Part shown: piece after piece, positions 9,554 through 19,194 of the stretch
Layout: each line of letters begins with the position of its first letter
Numbering within the stretch: the stretch's first letter is position 1
DNA from: Saccharothrix sp. ALI-22-I
GTDB lineage: Bacteria; Actinomycetota; Actinomycetes; Mycobacteriales; Pseudonocardiaceae
Length of the DNA stretch: 64,000 bases
Direction: 5' to 3'
Assembly (NCBI RefSeq): GCF_001984175.1
Contig: NZ_MTQP01000063.1
Coordinates: 124,001-188,000 of the forward strand
Notes under the pieces: model-generated
Seen by the model: the letters and a program-made list of their open reading frames with translations, nothing else
Told to the model about the DNA's origin: nothing
Database searches by the model: none
Position numbers and translations under genes: made by a program

Positions 9554-9988
9554 ATGTTGATGCGCACGGACCCGTTCCGCGAGCTCGACCGGCTGGCGCA
9601 GCAGTTCTTCACCGGACCGGGCACCTGGTCGCGACCCACGCCCATGCCGATGGACGCCTACCGCGCCGGGGACGAGTTCGTGGTGGAGTTCGACCTGCCC
9701 GGTGTCACGGCGGACGCGATCGAGCTCGACGTGGAGCGCAACGTGCTCACCGTCAAGGCCGAGCGGCGCCCGCACCGCACGGAAGAGGTCCAGGTGCAGC
9801 TGTCCGAGCGGCCGCTGGGCGTGTTCTCGCGCCAGCTGTTCCTCGGCGACTCGCTCGACACCGACCGGATCCGGGCCGACTACGACTCCGGCGTGCTGAC
9901 GCTGCGCATCCCGATCGCCGAGAAGGCGAAGCCGCGCAAGATCACCATCGGCCAGACCGGCGGCGCACCGAAGGAGATCAACGCCTGA
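9554..9988 (+). CDS. hsp20: Small heat-shock protein, Hsp20/alpha-crystallin family
   Basis: 144 residues with the ATG 8 nt after an AGGAGG box; an overlapping GTG at 9545 lies on top of that box and is less likely. The alpha-crystallin domain covers about residues 33-130: DEFVVEFDLPGV, the LTVKAERR strand, a GxFSR segment and the final GVLTLRIPI. The family forms oligomeric holdase chaperones in the cytoplasm. It is divergent from an HSP18-type regulator and followed by a strong hairpin. Confidence 0.95.
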   Translation: MLMRTDPFRELDRLAQQFFTGPGTWSRPTPMPMDAYRAGDEFVVEFDLPGVTADAIELDVERNVLTVKAERRPHRTEEVQVQLSERPLGVFSRQLFLGDSLDTDRIRADYDSGVLTLRIPIAEKAKPRKITIGQTGGAPKEINA

Positions 9989-10011
9989 CCACCGACCGCC
10001 GTCGGCTCCCG

Positions 10012-10052
10012 GACGTGCACCGGGTCTACGGCAGGTAGGCCCGGTGCACGTC
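10012..10052 (+). terminator. Hairpin after hsp20
   Basis: A perfect 13-bp stem (GACGTGCACCGGG with its complement) around a 15-nt loop lies 24 nt after the hsp20 stop. There is no U-tract, as is common in actinomycetes. The minus strand of 10028-10165 can be read as a short tail (SALPVGASRWLWSVDDVHRAYLP) with no clear start, probably a gene remnant or chance. The rest of the 230-nt gap shows nothing else. Confidence 0.6.
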
Positions 10053-10221
10053 GTCCACCGACCACAACCACCGCGAAGCCCCGACCGGTAGGGCGGACAC
10101 GTCGCTGCCCGCCACGGCGCCCAACTGGTCGAGCAGCGGCCGGTCCACCACGCTCACGGACCGCTCGCATGAGCGGAAACCGGTGGCTCGCGCCAACCGA
10201 TTTCCGCGAGGATCGCCGGTC

Positions 10222-10746
10222 ATGCGACCTGCACAGGGGGAAGTGCTGCACTTCTCGGAAGACCCGACGATCACCCGGTTCGAGCCGCACGTCGCGGCGA
10301 CAGCACGGCAGCCCGGGGCCTACGTCTGGGCCGTCGACCACGGGCGGTCACCCGACTACTGGTTCCCACGCCAGTGCCCGCGCGCGATGACGTGGGTGGA
10401 GCCGACCACCAGCGCCGAGGACCGGGCGTGGCTGGGTGCCGAGCGGGTGCACGCGATCGAGTTCGGCTGGCTGCGCCGGATGCAGACGACGCGCCTGTAC
10501 GCGTACCGGTTCGACGCCGGGGCGTTCCGGCCGATCGGCGATCCGCCCAACGCGCACGTCGCCACCGAACCCGTCGAACCGCTCGGCGAACCGGAGCCGG
10601 TCGGAGACCTGCTGGCGTTGCACGAGGAGGCCGGGATCGAAGTGCGGCTGATGACCAACCTGTGGCCGTTCTGGCGAAGGGTGGTGGGCAGCACGTTGGG
10701 TTTCAGCGGTATCCGACTGCGCAACGCCGTGCCGGAACCCGCGTGA
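10222..10746 (+). CDS. DUF6886-like protein
   Basis: 174 residues, starting MRPAQGEVLHFSEDPTITRFEPHVA. The ATG at 10222 is chosen because this is where family-like sequence begins. The pattern LHFSEDP, YVWAVDHGRSPDYWFPRQCPR, then AIEFGWL matches a conserved actinobacterial and Bacillus family of unknown function. There are no membrane segments. It stands alone on its strand, convergent with the NmrA-like gene. Confidence 0.7.
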   Translation: MRPAQGEVLHFSEDPTITRFEPHVAATARQPGAYVWAVDHGRSPDYWFPRQCPRAMTWVEPTTSAEDRAWLGAERVHAIEFGWLRRMQTTRLYAYRFDAGAFRPIGDPPNAHVATEPVEPLGEPEPVGDLLALHEEAGIEVRLMTNLWPFWRRVVGSTLGFSGIRLRNAVPEPA

Positions 10747-10815
10747 CGGCGACCGGCGGGCTGAACGCGCGGGACAGGGCGGCTGCTCGACGGACTCGGC
10801 TCGTTGACACCGGGG

Positions 10816-11643
10816 TCAGCGGAAGTCGGCGGCGTGGTCGTGAGCCCACTGCTTGAACTTGAGGCCTGGGCGGCCCAGGACCTGCTCGATGTCCGGGGAC
10901 ACCCAGTTGTTGCCGTCGGGGTAGCGGCCCATCTCGAGGAACCAGCCGATGACATCGGGCGGGTAGATGTCCCGCCACAGGTCACGGGCCTGTTCCGGGG
11001 TGAGTTCCACGAACTCGACGTCACGGCCGATGGCCTCGCCGATCATCCGGACCGCGTCCCGGCGCCGCACCGGTTCGGGGCCGCTGGGCTGGTAGGTCCG
11101 GCCCGCGTGCCCGTCCTCCAACAGCGCCTTCACGATGACCGCGGCGATGTCGTCCTCGTGCACCATCGTGCTGTTCCAGTCGCCGAACGGCGCCCGCACC
11201 TCGCTCCCCGCCCGGATCGACGGCGCCCATTCCCGTGTGTTGGCCATGAACTCGGCGGGGAACAGGTGCGTCCACTCCATCCCGGACGACTCGATCGCCC
11301 GGTGGAACACCCGGTGCCAGGACTCCAGCGGATCGTCGTCGGGACGGCTCGGGTCGTTGTGCCCGAGGTGCGTCAGACGCCGCACTCCCGACTGCACCAG
11401 CACGTCCACGATCGCGGGGCCGTCACCCTCCATCGACACCAGGTGCACCCGCTCCACCCCGCGCAACGCCGGTGCCAGCGACGACGGGTCGGTGAAGTCA
11501 CCGGTCACCACCTCCACTCCGGCCGGCAGCCGGGCCGCGGCCGGATCGCGGGTCAGCGCCCGGACCGACCGGCCCGCGTCGAGCAGGCGGCGCACCACGC
11601 ATCGTCCGACGGTGCCGGTCGCACCGGTGACCAGAATCGGCAT
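10816..11643 (-). CDS. NmrA-like NAD(P)-binding protein (atypical SDR)
   Basis: About 275 residues. The start PILVTGATGTVGR has the Rossmann motif GATGTVG at residues ~6-12. Two adjacent ATG codons follow an AGGAGG box; the second (11643) has the better spacing. The body lacks the classical YxxxK pair and fits NmrA/quinone-oxidoreductase-2-type proteins that bind NAD(P) and act as reductases or redox sensors. The C-terminus contains TYQPSGPEPV, typical of this group. Substrate unknown. Confidence 0.85.
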   Translation of the reverse strand: MPILVTGATGTVGRCVVRRLLDAGRSVRALTRDPAAARLPAGVEVVTGDFTDPSSLAPALRGVERVHLVSMEGDGPAIVDVLVQSGVRRLTHLGHNDPSRPDDDPLESWHRVFHRAIESSGMEWTHLFPAEFMANTREWAPSIRAGSEVRAPFGDWNSTMVHEDDIAAVIVKALLEDGHAGRTYQPSGPEPVRRRDAVRMIGEAIGRDVEFVELTPEQARDLWRDIYPPDVIGWFLEMGRYPDGNNWVSPDIEQVLGRPGLKFKQWAHDHAADFR

Positions 11644-11784
11644 CATTCCTCCTCGTGAAACTCGGGGCATGACTCATAAGCCCTGGTGAGGGGCTTGACG
11701 AGGCAAGTCGGCGACTGAACGGAGGATGCCGGGAGAAATACCGGATTGTCAAACGCGAACAGCGCGTTCACGTTTTGTGGAAAT

Positions 11785-12010
11785 CAACGCCCGAGGCGGG
11801 ATCGCCGTGGTACTCGATGCCGGGCAGCGGTCCGGCGAGCATCTCCAGGTCCGGGCCCTGATCTGGCGGCACATCTCCAGCGCGGCCCCGAACTCCGGGC
11901 ACACCCGGACGCGGGTGGACACCTTCTCCGCGAAGGTCTTGTCGCGGCTGGTGCCGTGCGCCTCCAGGACGTCGAGCTGGGACCGGAGTTCCTGAGTCAG
12001 GTCTGAGCAG
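11785..12010 (-). pseudogene. Serine recombinase (resolvase) N-terminal remnant
   Basis: The minus strand reads LRSQLDVLEAHG...FAEKVSTRVRV then PEFGAALEMCRQI, the N-terminal part of small actinobacterial resolvases. It is joined by a frameshift and deletion to LEMLAGPLPGIEY, a later segment. The catalytic Ser region at the extreme N-terminus and the DNA-binding C-terminus are missing. The remainder of 11644-12177 holds no gene that I recognise. Confidence 0.6.
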
Positions 12011-12177
12011 CGGGCGTAGCCGACCCTTCCTGATAGGGGTCCGCCGGGCTGCCCGGCGGGTTCTTCCCAGAAAGGGGTCGTTTATGAGAGGTGGCTTAAA
12101 AAGCTGCATGTGATGCACGGGAGATCCGCGGAGGTATCCGTGTTTGGGGCAGGCGGAGGCCGGCGATTGGCGGGACG

Positions 12178-12964
12178 ATGGGTTGGATCACCACCGGAAC
12201 GAACGATCTCGGCGGGTTCCTGCGCAGCAGGCGTGAACGCTTGACGCCGGCGGCAGCGGGCATCGAGCCCGGCGCTACTCATCGGCGAGTCCGGGGGCCG
12301 TGCAGGGAGGAACTGGCCGAGCTCGCCGGGTCAGTGTCGGCTACTACACGCGACTCGAGCAGGGCGTCAGCCGTAGCGCTTCTGCCGCGGTCATGGACGC
12401 GCTGGCCGCGGCGTTGCGGCTCGATCCTGCCGAGTACGAACACCTGCGGACCCTCGCCGCTCCGAGACGACCGACTCGGCCTCGTGCCTGGCGAACCAAG
12501 CTGAGGCCGTTGGTGCGTGAGCTGCTCGCCGCGATGCCTGGGACACCAGCGATCGTTATCGATCATCGCGCTGACGTCCTCGCGTGGAACCGCCTCGGTC
12601 ACGCTCTGCTGGCCAGCCACGTCGACTTCAACGCCCCAGACACGCAAGTTCGGCCGAACGTCACCCGAATGCTGTTCCTCGACCCGCACCACCGTGCGTT
12701 GTACCGCGACTGGACCGCCAAGGCGCAAGTCACCGTCGCAGCCCTGCATCAGGCGGTCGCACGGCACCCGACCGACCCGGAGCTCGAACAACTCGTTGGC
12801 CAACTCGCAGTCGACAGCCCAGAGTTCGCGCGAGCGTGGGCGCGACGCCCGTCCGAATCGCGCGTCTCGGCACACCTGACGCCGACGCACTCACATTGCT
12901 GGCACAGACCCTCGATCGACGCCGCTCGCCAGGAAACCCGTCTCAGAAGGAGAACGCACGATGA
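12178..12964 (+). pseudogene. MmyB-type XRE regulator, multiply frameshifted
   Basis: The parts of an MmyB-like regulator are all present but in different frames. LGGFLRSRRERLTP and REELAELAG form the first half of the helix-turn-helix; SVGYYTRLEQG then follows with one base missing in the GGG run near 12331. The ligand domain (AIVIDHRADVLAWN, NVTRMLFLDP) runs on, and the tail LGTPDADALTLLAQ returns in another frame after loss of about 60 codons. Its last codon overlaps the ATG of the SDR gene, the usual regulator-SDR pairing of this family. The regulator is dead or the sequence contains errors. Confidence 0.8.
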
Positions 12965-13563
12965 GGATCATCGTCGGCGTCGGCGGCACCATCGGACGAC
13001 GATTGGTGCCCGCACTGCGATCCAACGGCCACGACGTTGTCGTGGCCGGTCGCACCTCGGGCGACGTCCACGTCGACCTGACCTCACACGCAACCATCGA
13101 GGCCATGTACCGCGAGGTCGGGGCGGTCGACAGTGTCGTGAGCATCGCAGCGCACGGTGCGCTCGACGAGTTCAAGACGCTGACATCAGACGCGCTGCAC
13201 GAGAACATGCGAGCCAAGTTCTTCGGGCAAGTCGATCTGGTTCTCACCGGCCAGCACCACTGCGCCGACGGCGCATCCTTCACCCTGACATCGGGAATCT
13301 TCGCCGACCACGCATGGCCGCACGTCACTGGCGGCGGCGTCATCAGCGGCGCGCTGCACAGCTTCGCCCTGTCGGCCGCAATCGAACTACCGCGGGGTAT
13401 GCGGATCAACGTGGTCAGCCCCACGATGATCGGCGACTCCGTCGCCACCTTCGACGAACACTTCCCCGGCATGCGTCCGGTACCGATGGACGAACTCGTC
13501 GACCACTATCTGCACTGCGTTGAAGGCGACGACACCGGCAGCATCATCCGCGCGTATGGATGA
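12961..13563 (+). CDS. Short-chain dehydrogenase/reductase
   Basis: 200 residues with GGTIG inside a GxxGxxG nucleotide motif (G6-G12) and the ending INVVSPTMIGDS typical of compact SDRs. The site that would hold YxxxK reads GGVISGALHSFALSAA, so catalysis is atypical; many short SDRs beside MmyB regulators share this. GAGAAGGAG-like sequence precedes the ATG. The adjacent regulator is broken, so control of this gene may have been lost. Confidence 0.85.
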   Translation: MRIIVGVGGTIGRRLVPALRSNGHDVVVAGRTSGDVHVDLTSHATIEAMYREVGAVDSVVSIAAHGALDEFKTLTSDALHENMRAKFFGQVDLVLTGQHHCADGASFTLTSGIFADHAWPHVTGGGVISGALHSFALSAAIELPRGMRINVVSPTMIGDSVATFDEHFPGMRPVPMDELVDHYLHCVEGDDTGSIIRAYG

Positions 13564-13817
13564 CCGCGCTACTCGCCCCTGTCGGGCACGCTGCGCGATG
13601 CACGCCTCTGAACAGGCTTCGGGCTGTTTGCGGGCTTCCGGGTTTACGGGCGCCACTGGCAGCCGCCCTGACCGAGCGGCACTGGAGCCGCCGACGGATC
13701 GGTGTCAGAAGAGGGTCGCGTACGCGCGGCGGCCGGTACCCGGTCGGGCCGAGTTGGGCGAGTCCGCCTTCGATGTCGACGGTGCCGAAGAGCCGATCTC
13801 CGGGAACTCCCACAGAC

Positions 13818-13825
13818 GCTCCAAC
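13818..13825 (+). repeat. Left copy of 8-bp target-site duplication
   Basis: GCTCCAAC abuts the outer edge of the left 151-bp repeat. The same eight bases, in the same orientation, abut the outer edge of the right repeat at 15551-15558. Confidence 0.8.
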
Positions 13826-13976
13826 GGATCTGGCCCACATAACGTGAAGGTCACGGCAAGAGGTGTGGACATTGGGCTTCCAAGTCGGAAGGCAGCTCGC
13901 TCCGAGCCTCGGATCCGTACGCTCGCCAAGCAGCAGATCAAGATCAGGCCGTAACCCTGCACGTTATGCGGACCAG
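13826..13976 (+). repeat. Left 151-bp inverted arm
   Basis: Identical to the reverse complement of 15400-15550. The arm has its own imperfect inverted termini: CTGGCCCACATAACGTG at the outer side and CTGGTCCGCATAACGTG (reverse complement of the inner side), continuing for ~28 bp. Each arm thus looks like a miniature inverted-repeat element. 13564-13817, left of it, holds only a short minus-strand remnant. Confidence 0.9.
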
Positions 13977-14026
13977 AACGAGATCCACTTCGGGTTGACA
14001 CGGCCAGTCGGCGCTCCCGCCGCCCG

Positions 14027-15127
14027 CTACGGCCGCGCGTCGCTGTCCATGCGGTAGCTCCCTGCACTACTCGGCAGTGCGAAGTAGAGCGCACCACCTT
14101 CGTTCTCGACCCGGATCCCGAGGCCGGCCAGGAACTCCTCGGCGGCAAAGGCCTGTCCCGCCACAGGTGCCACGTAGGCTCTGCCGTCCTCGTCCTCACA
14201 ACAGGTGGTGGTGTCACAGACCGCCCATAACCCCGCCATGATCCCGGCGAGTCCCTGGTCGACGCAGGACTCCTTGCCATGGGCGCGCACATGGACCTGA
14301 CGGTGCCGCACGGCCACGAGGCCGCCGTTGACCTGCTTGCACGCGTCGCACAGCGGATAGGGGCCGAGGACCACCTCGTCCGGCGCGGCCTGCTCGGCCA
14401 CATGCCGCGTCCACGTGGTCAGGCACAGGTCGCGGTTGCGCAGCAAGTCCGCGAGGACGGTCTCGTACCGGCCGGGTTCGTCCCGGTCCAGCCGACGGCG
14501 GAGCCGGATGGCCTCCTCGGTGGCGTGCAGGCCTTCCTCGAATCGTCTCGCGTCGATCAGGAGCGCACCGAGGTTCTGCACGCAGCGGGCGAGATCGGGA
14601 AGACGTTCGTCCGGCGAGCCGGCGGACAGACGCCGCACGATCCGCACGGCGCGCTCGGCGACCGGCACCGCCTCCTCGAGGCGGTCACACTCGGACAGAC
14701 AGATGCCGAACTGGTCGAGCGCATTGGCGTAACGCGGTTCGAACCGCTCAGGGTCGCCGGGCATGAGCCGCCGGTAGAGATCGACCGCTTGCTCCGCAGC
14801 CGACAGCGCGTGCTCCCAGCGGCCGAGCTCGGCGTGCAGGAGGGACCGGGAACGCAGCGCTGCGGCGAGGTTGGGCTCGAACCGGGCCGACTCCCCGTCG
14901 GCCCGGCGCCGGCAGACCTGCACCGCCTCGGCGAGAGTGGCCAGTGCGTCGTCCGGCCGCCCCGCCTCGACCTGCCGTTGCGCGAGCAGGAGCAGGACCG
15001 ACGTGAGGTCGTGCTCGTATCGCGGGGACCGGGCAGCCAGCCGGCGGGCACGCACCGCCATCTCCTCGGCACCGGACAGATCCCGCATCGCCCAGCGGAC
15101 CAGCTTGTCAACCCAACGACGGGCCAA
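14027..15127 (-). CDS. TPR-repeat protein with Cys-rich C-terminal domain (element cargo)
   Basis: About 366 residues from a TTG at 15127; no ATG or GTG is better placed, and the frame stays open upstream, so the true start is uncertain. Residues ~20-230 hold TPR-like helical repeats (ALATLAEAVQV, ALSAAEQAVDLYRRL, AVPVAERAVRIVRRL, GLHATEEAIRLRRRL). Residues ~255-366 form a separate domain with LCDACKQ, SCVDQG and VCDTTTCCEDEDG, which could bind metal. The TPR part resembles regulatory or effector proteins of actinomycetes; I cannot assign a function. It is the only gene in the mobile unit. Confidence 0.75.
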   Translation of the reverse strand: MARRWVDKLVRWAMRDLSGAEEMAVRARRLAARSPRYEHDLTSVLLLLAQRQVEAGRPDDALATLAEAVQVCRRRADGESARFEPNLAAALRSRSLLHAELGRWEHALSAAEQAVDLYRRLMPGDPERFEPRYANALDQFGICLSECDRLEEAVPVAERAVRIVRRLSAGSPDERLPDLARCVQNLGALLIDARRFEEGLHATEEAIRLRRRLDRDEPGRYETVLADLLRNRDLCLTTWTRHVAEQAAPDEVVLGPYPLCDACKQVNGGLVAVRHRQVHVRAHGKESCVDQGLAGIMAGLWAVCDTTTCCEDEDGRAYVAPVAGQAFAAEEFLAGLGIRVENEGGALYFALPSSAGSYRMDSDARP

Positions 15128-15399
15128 GGTGTCCTCCCAGCGATTCCGATCGGTGACGCCGTTCGGCGCGCAGACCGAGACAGGCGCTCAGGACATTGTG
15201 CGCGCAGCCTTCCGATCTCGGCGAGGAGTCGCTGGGCATTCGAAGATGTCAGCTTCCGCGCGCCGATACTGTGGCGAATCTCCAGAAGTGGCACCGAGGG
15301 TTGCGGTGCCCCATCACTCGCCGCCAGGGTGTTGTCCGATCCGATCGAGCTCCACATCGGCCAGTTCTCCCCGGCTGGCCGTGTCAGCGTTACTTGGTC

Positions 15400-15550
15400 C
15401 TGGTCCGCATAACGTGCAGGGTTACGGCCTGATCTTGATCTGCTGCTTGGCGAGCGTACGGATCCGAGGCTCGGAGCGAGCTGCCTTCCGACTTGGAAGC
15501 CCAATGTCCACACCTCTTGCCGTGACCTTCACGTTATGTGGGCCAGATCC
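15400..15550 (-). repeat. Right 151-bp inverted arm
   Basis: Inverted, identical copy of 13826-13976. Between the TPR gene and this arm (15128-15399) one minus-strand frame looks coding (LTSSNAQRLLAEIGRLRAQ), so the cargo gene may have lost an N-terminal part through a frameshift. Confidence 0.9.
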
Positions 15551-15558
15551 GCTCCAAC
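15551..15558 (+). repeat. Right copy of 8-bp target-site duplication
   Basis: GCTCCAAC, direct copy of 13818-13825. If the element and one copy are removed, a minus-strand frame reads through the site (SAQVSADEELERLWEFPEIG). Confidence 0.8.
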
Positions 15559-15690
15559 TCCTCGTCCGCGGACACCTGCGCCGACAACCACAACCCCAAC
15601 CCCGGAATCCCCCAGGTCAGGAGACTGCCGAGTCAAATCCACCCGGTTTCCCGGTTACTACGGGGAACCGGGCACCCCGTGTTGCCTACA

Positions 15691-15706
15691 TACCGACCGG
15701 TCGGTA
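15691..15706. promoter_or_regulatory. Perfect 16-bp palindrome, TetR-type operator
   Basis: TACCGACCGGTCGGTA is fully self-complementary and ends 10 nt before the first gene of the HAD/kinase/acyl-CoA dehydrogenase operon. ACCGACCGGTCGGT-like palindromes are typical TetR-family operators in actinomycetes. TACATA just upstream could serve as a -10 box. No adjacent tetR gene is present, so the regulator would act in trans. Confidence 0.65.
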
Positions 15707-15716
15707 CCCTCGCGGC

Positions 15717-16358
15717 GTGGACGAACGGCGCATCGACGCGGTGGTGCTGGACTGGGGTGGCGTGCTCACGGTCTCCGTGCCCGCCTTCATCGAGGACTGG
15801 CTGACTTCGGAGAACATCGACCGGGACCGCTACGGCGCGACCATGCGGAACTGGATGGGACGACAGGCCGCCCCGGACAACCCGGTGTCCCGACTGGAGA
15901 CCGGCGAGCTGACGCCCGCGGAGTTCGAGGCGCTGCTGGCCGCCGAACTGGCCACCCTCGACGGGCGGGAGGTGGCGTCGAAAGGCCTGCTGCGCCGCAT
16001 GTTCGGCAGCGCCCACCCGGACCCGAAGATGGTCGACCTGGTCCGCGAACTGCGCGCCGACGGCCTGCGGACCGTGCTGCTGTCCAACAGCTGGGGCGAG
16101 GGCTACCCCGAGGACCTGCTGCTGGAGCTGTTCGACACCATCGTGATCAGCGGCCGGATCGGGCTGCGCAAGCCGGACCCGCGCATCTTCCACCACACTC
16201 TGGACCTCATCGGGCTGCCCGCCCACCGCTGCGTGTTCTTCGACGACGCGCCGGTCAACGTCGAAGCGGCGCAGGCGGTCGGCCTGCACGCCCACCGGCA
16301 CACCGACGCCGACAGCACGCGCGCCGTGATCGCCCAGCTCAGGGGAGCCGCCGCATGA
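15717..16358 (+). CDS. HAD-superfamily hydrolase, first gene of an ACAD10-like operon
   Basis: 213 residues from a GTG. HAD motifs are visible: VVLDWGGVL near residue 9-17 (nucleophile Asp, with the DxGG variant), VLLSNSWG (motif II), RKPDPRIF (motif III Lys) and CVFFDDAPVNVEAA (motif IV). The family removes phosphate from small molecules. The stop overlaps the next ATG (ATGA). In human ACAD10 this domain is fused ahead of the kinase and dehydrogenase, so it probably works in the same pathway, perhaps dephosphorylating an acyl intermediate. Confidence 0.9.
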   Translation: MDERRIDAVVLDWGGVLTVSVPAFIEDWLTSENIDRDRYGATMRNWMGRQAAPDNPVSRLETGELTPAEFEALLAAELATLDGREVASKGLLRRMFGSAHPDPKMVDLVRELRADGLRTVLLSNSWGEGYPEDLLLELFDTIVISGRIGLRKPDPRIFHHTLDLIGLPAHRCVFFDDAPVNVEAAQAVGLHAHRHTDADSTRAVIAQLRGAAA

Positions 16359-17358
16359 CCGGACTACCGGGCCTGGACCTCGACCGGCTCGCCGCCCACC
16401 TCAAGACGGGTCCGCTGACCGGCGAACTGATCCCCGGCGGCCGCTCCAACCTGACCTACCGGGTCACCGACGGCACGCATCGTTGGGTGCTGCGCCGCCC
16501 GCCGCTGGGCCACGTGCTGGCCACCGCGCACGACATGTCCCGCGAACACCGGGTGATCAAAGCCCTCGCCGACACCGCCGTGCCGGTGCCGAAGGTCGAG
16601 CTGCTGTGCGAGGACACCGACGTCATCGGCGCGCCGTTCTACCTGATGGAAGAGATGCCCGGCGCGGCGCTGCGGCACCGCGACCAGTGCCCGTGGCTGA
16701 CCCCGGACAAGGCGCGGACCCTGTCGCAACGGCTGGTCGACGTGCTCGCCGACCTGCACGCGGTCGACCCGAAGGCGGTCGGCCTCGGCGACTTCGGCCG
16801 ACCGGACGGCTTCCTCAAACGCCAGGTCGCCCGCTGGGGCAAACAACTGGACGCCTCGCGCAGCCGTGAACTGCCGGGCATCGACGAGCTGCGCGACCGG
16901 CTCGCCGACACCGTGCCGGACTCCGCCCGCGCCACGATCGTGCACGGCGACTACCGGCTGGACAACGTCCTGGTCACCGAGGACCCGCTGGACATCAGCG
17001 CGGTCCTGGACTGGGAGATGGCCACCCTCGGCGACCCGCTCGCCGACCTCGGTCTGCTGTGCGTGTACTGGAACGGCATCGGCGCGCAGGACGACCCGAT
17101 CACCGGCACCGTGCCCACGCTGCCCGGGTTCGCCGGCACCGACGAGATGGTGCGCCGCTACGCCGAGCGCAGCGGCGCCGACACCGGCGGCCTGGCCTGG
17201 TACACGGCGTTCGCCTACTTCAAGCTCGCCGTGATCCTCGAAGGCATCCACTTCCGCTTCACCCGCGGCCAGACCGTGGGAGCGGGGTTCGACCAGATCG
17301 GCCAACTCACCCTGCCGTTGGTCCGGCAGGGACTCGCCGCGACCTCAGGGGAGCACTG

Positions 17359-17359
<1 letters not shown>
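16355..17359 (+). CDS. Aminoglycoside-phosphotransferase-like kinase (ACAD10/11 type)
   Basis: 334 residues with GGRSNLTYRV (nucleotide loop, ~25-34), IVHGDYRLDNVL (catalytic HGDxxxxN, ~193-204) and LDWEMATLGDPLADLG (metal-binding DxE). These are the hallmarks of the phosphotransferase family fused to acyl-CoA dehydrogenases in ACAD10 and ACAD11. The family is linked to phosphorylation of 4-hydroxyacyl-CoA during hydroxy-acid breakdown. AGGGGAG precedes the ATG, which overlaps the HAD stop; its own stop overlaps the next start (TGATG). Confidence 0.9.
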
Positions 17360-18570
<1,211 letters not shown>

Positions 18571-18587
18571 CCGGGGACGACTCGGAT

Positions 18588-18621
18588 CGGCCTGCGCCCC
18601 CCCCACGGTGGGCGCAGGCCG
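18588..18621 (+). terminator. Hairpin terminator between convergent genes
   Basis: CGGCCTGCGCCC pairs perfectly with GGGCGCAGGCCG around a 10-nt loop, 18 nt after the acyl-CoA dehydrogenase stop. It can serve both this operon and the convergent flavoprotein gene. Confidence 0.7.
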
Positions 18622-18666
18622 GATACCGATCATGAAAGGCCGGCATTACGGCGGTTGTGGCCCGTT

Positions 18667-19194
18667 CTACTGGACCGCGTCGATGGCCAGATGCCAAGGG
18701 TAGGCGGCCATGACACGGTTCCCTTGCCTCGGTGGATGTGGTTGGAAGCCGTCCTCTCCGAACAGCACTCTCACGCCCGAGGAACGCAAGACGTCGAAGC
18801 TGCGGTGAAGGACGGCGTTGGCCGCAAGTGCCGTGTTCACGAACGGTAGGACTGCGATCGGTACACCCAGGCCGGTCAGCTCTGCGAGCTGTGAAAGCAC
18901 GTAGGTGTCCGCGATGCCCGCCGCCCACTTGTTGATCGTGTTGTAGGTGGCCGGTGCGACGATCACGGCGTCGGCGCGTGGCAGCGCTGGTTGCCCTTGT
19001 CCTTGGTAGCCGGTGCGGACGGGATGGCAGGTGAGCTGTTCCAGCTCGTCGAGGTCCAGGAAGTGCTCTACTGCGGCGGGTGTGGCTACGCAGTACACCG
19101 ACCAGCCCGCATCGTGGGCCAGCTTGATCGCGACGTCGATGTGGCTGGCGGGTCCGGCGCCGCAGATCATCAGGTAGAGCACTCGTTCCGTCAT
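18667..19194 (-). CDS. Flavoprotein (HFCD/phosphopantothenoylcysteine-decarboxylase-like)
   Basis: 175 residues. It opens VLYLMICGAGPASHI and contains ADAVIVAPATYNTINKWAAGIADT, the FMN-binding PAxxNT signature of homo-oligomeric flavin-containing Cys decarboxylases. VPIAVLPFVNTALA follows. The partner synthetase domain of CoaBC is absent, so a CoA role is unlikely. The ATG overlaps the stop of the XRE regulator by 4 nt, which puts the pair in one operon. Such regulator-flavoprotein pairs recur in actinomycetes with no known substrate. Confidence 0.85.
   Translation of the reverse strand: MTERVLYLMICGAGPASHIDVAIKLAHDAGWSVYCVATPAAVEHFLDLDELEQLTCHPVRTGYQGQGQPALPRADAVIVAPATYNTINKWAAGIADTYVLSQLAELTGLGVPIAVLPFVNTALAANAVLHRSFDVLRSSGVRVLFGEDGFQPHPPRQGNRVMAAYPWHLAIDAVQ

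Larger units (their letters stand above)
13826..15550. mobile_element. Transposase-less element: 151-bp inverted ends around a TPR gene
   Basis: The unit is 1,725 bp. Its ends, 13826-13976 and 15400-15550, are inverted copies identical over all 151 bp on reading, and GCTCCAAC is directly repeated outside both. Only one gene lies inside. There is no transposase frame, so movement would need one in trans. Eight-base duplications are known for IS256, ISL3, IS4, IS66 and IS1595 relatives; the termini (GGATCTGGCCCACATAACGTG) do not let me choose. The identical arms argue for recent insertion or gene conversion. Confidence 0.85.
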
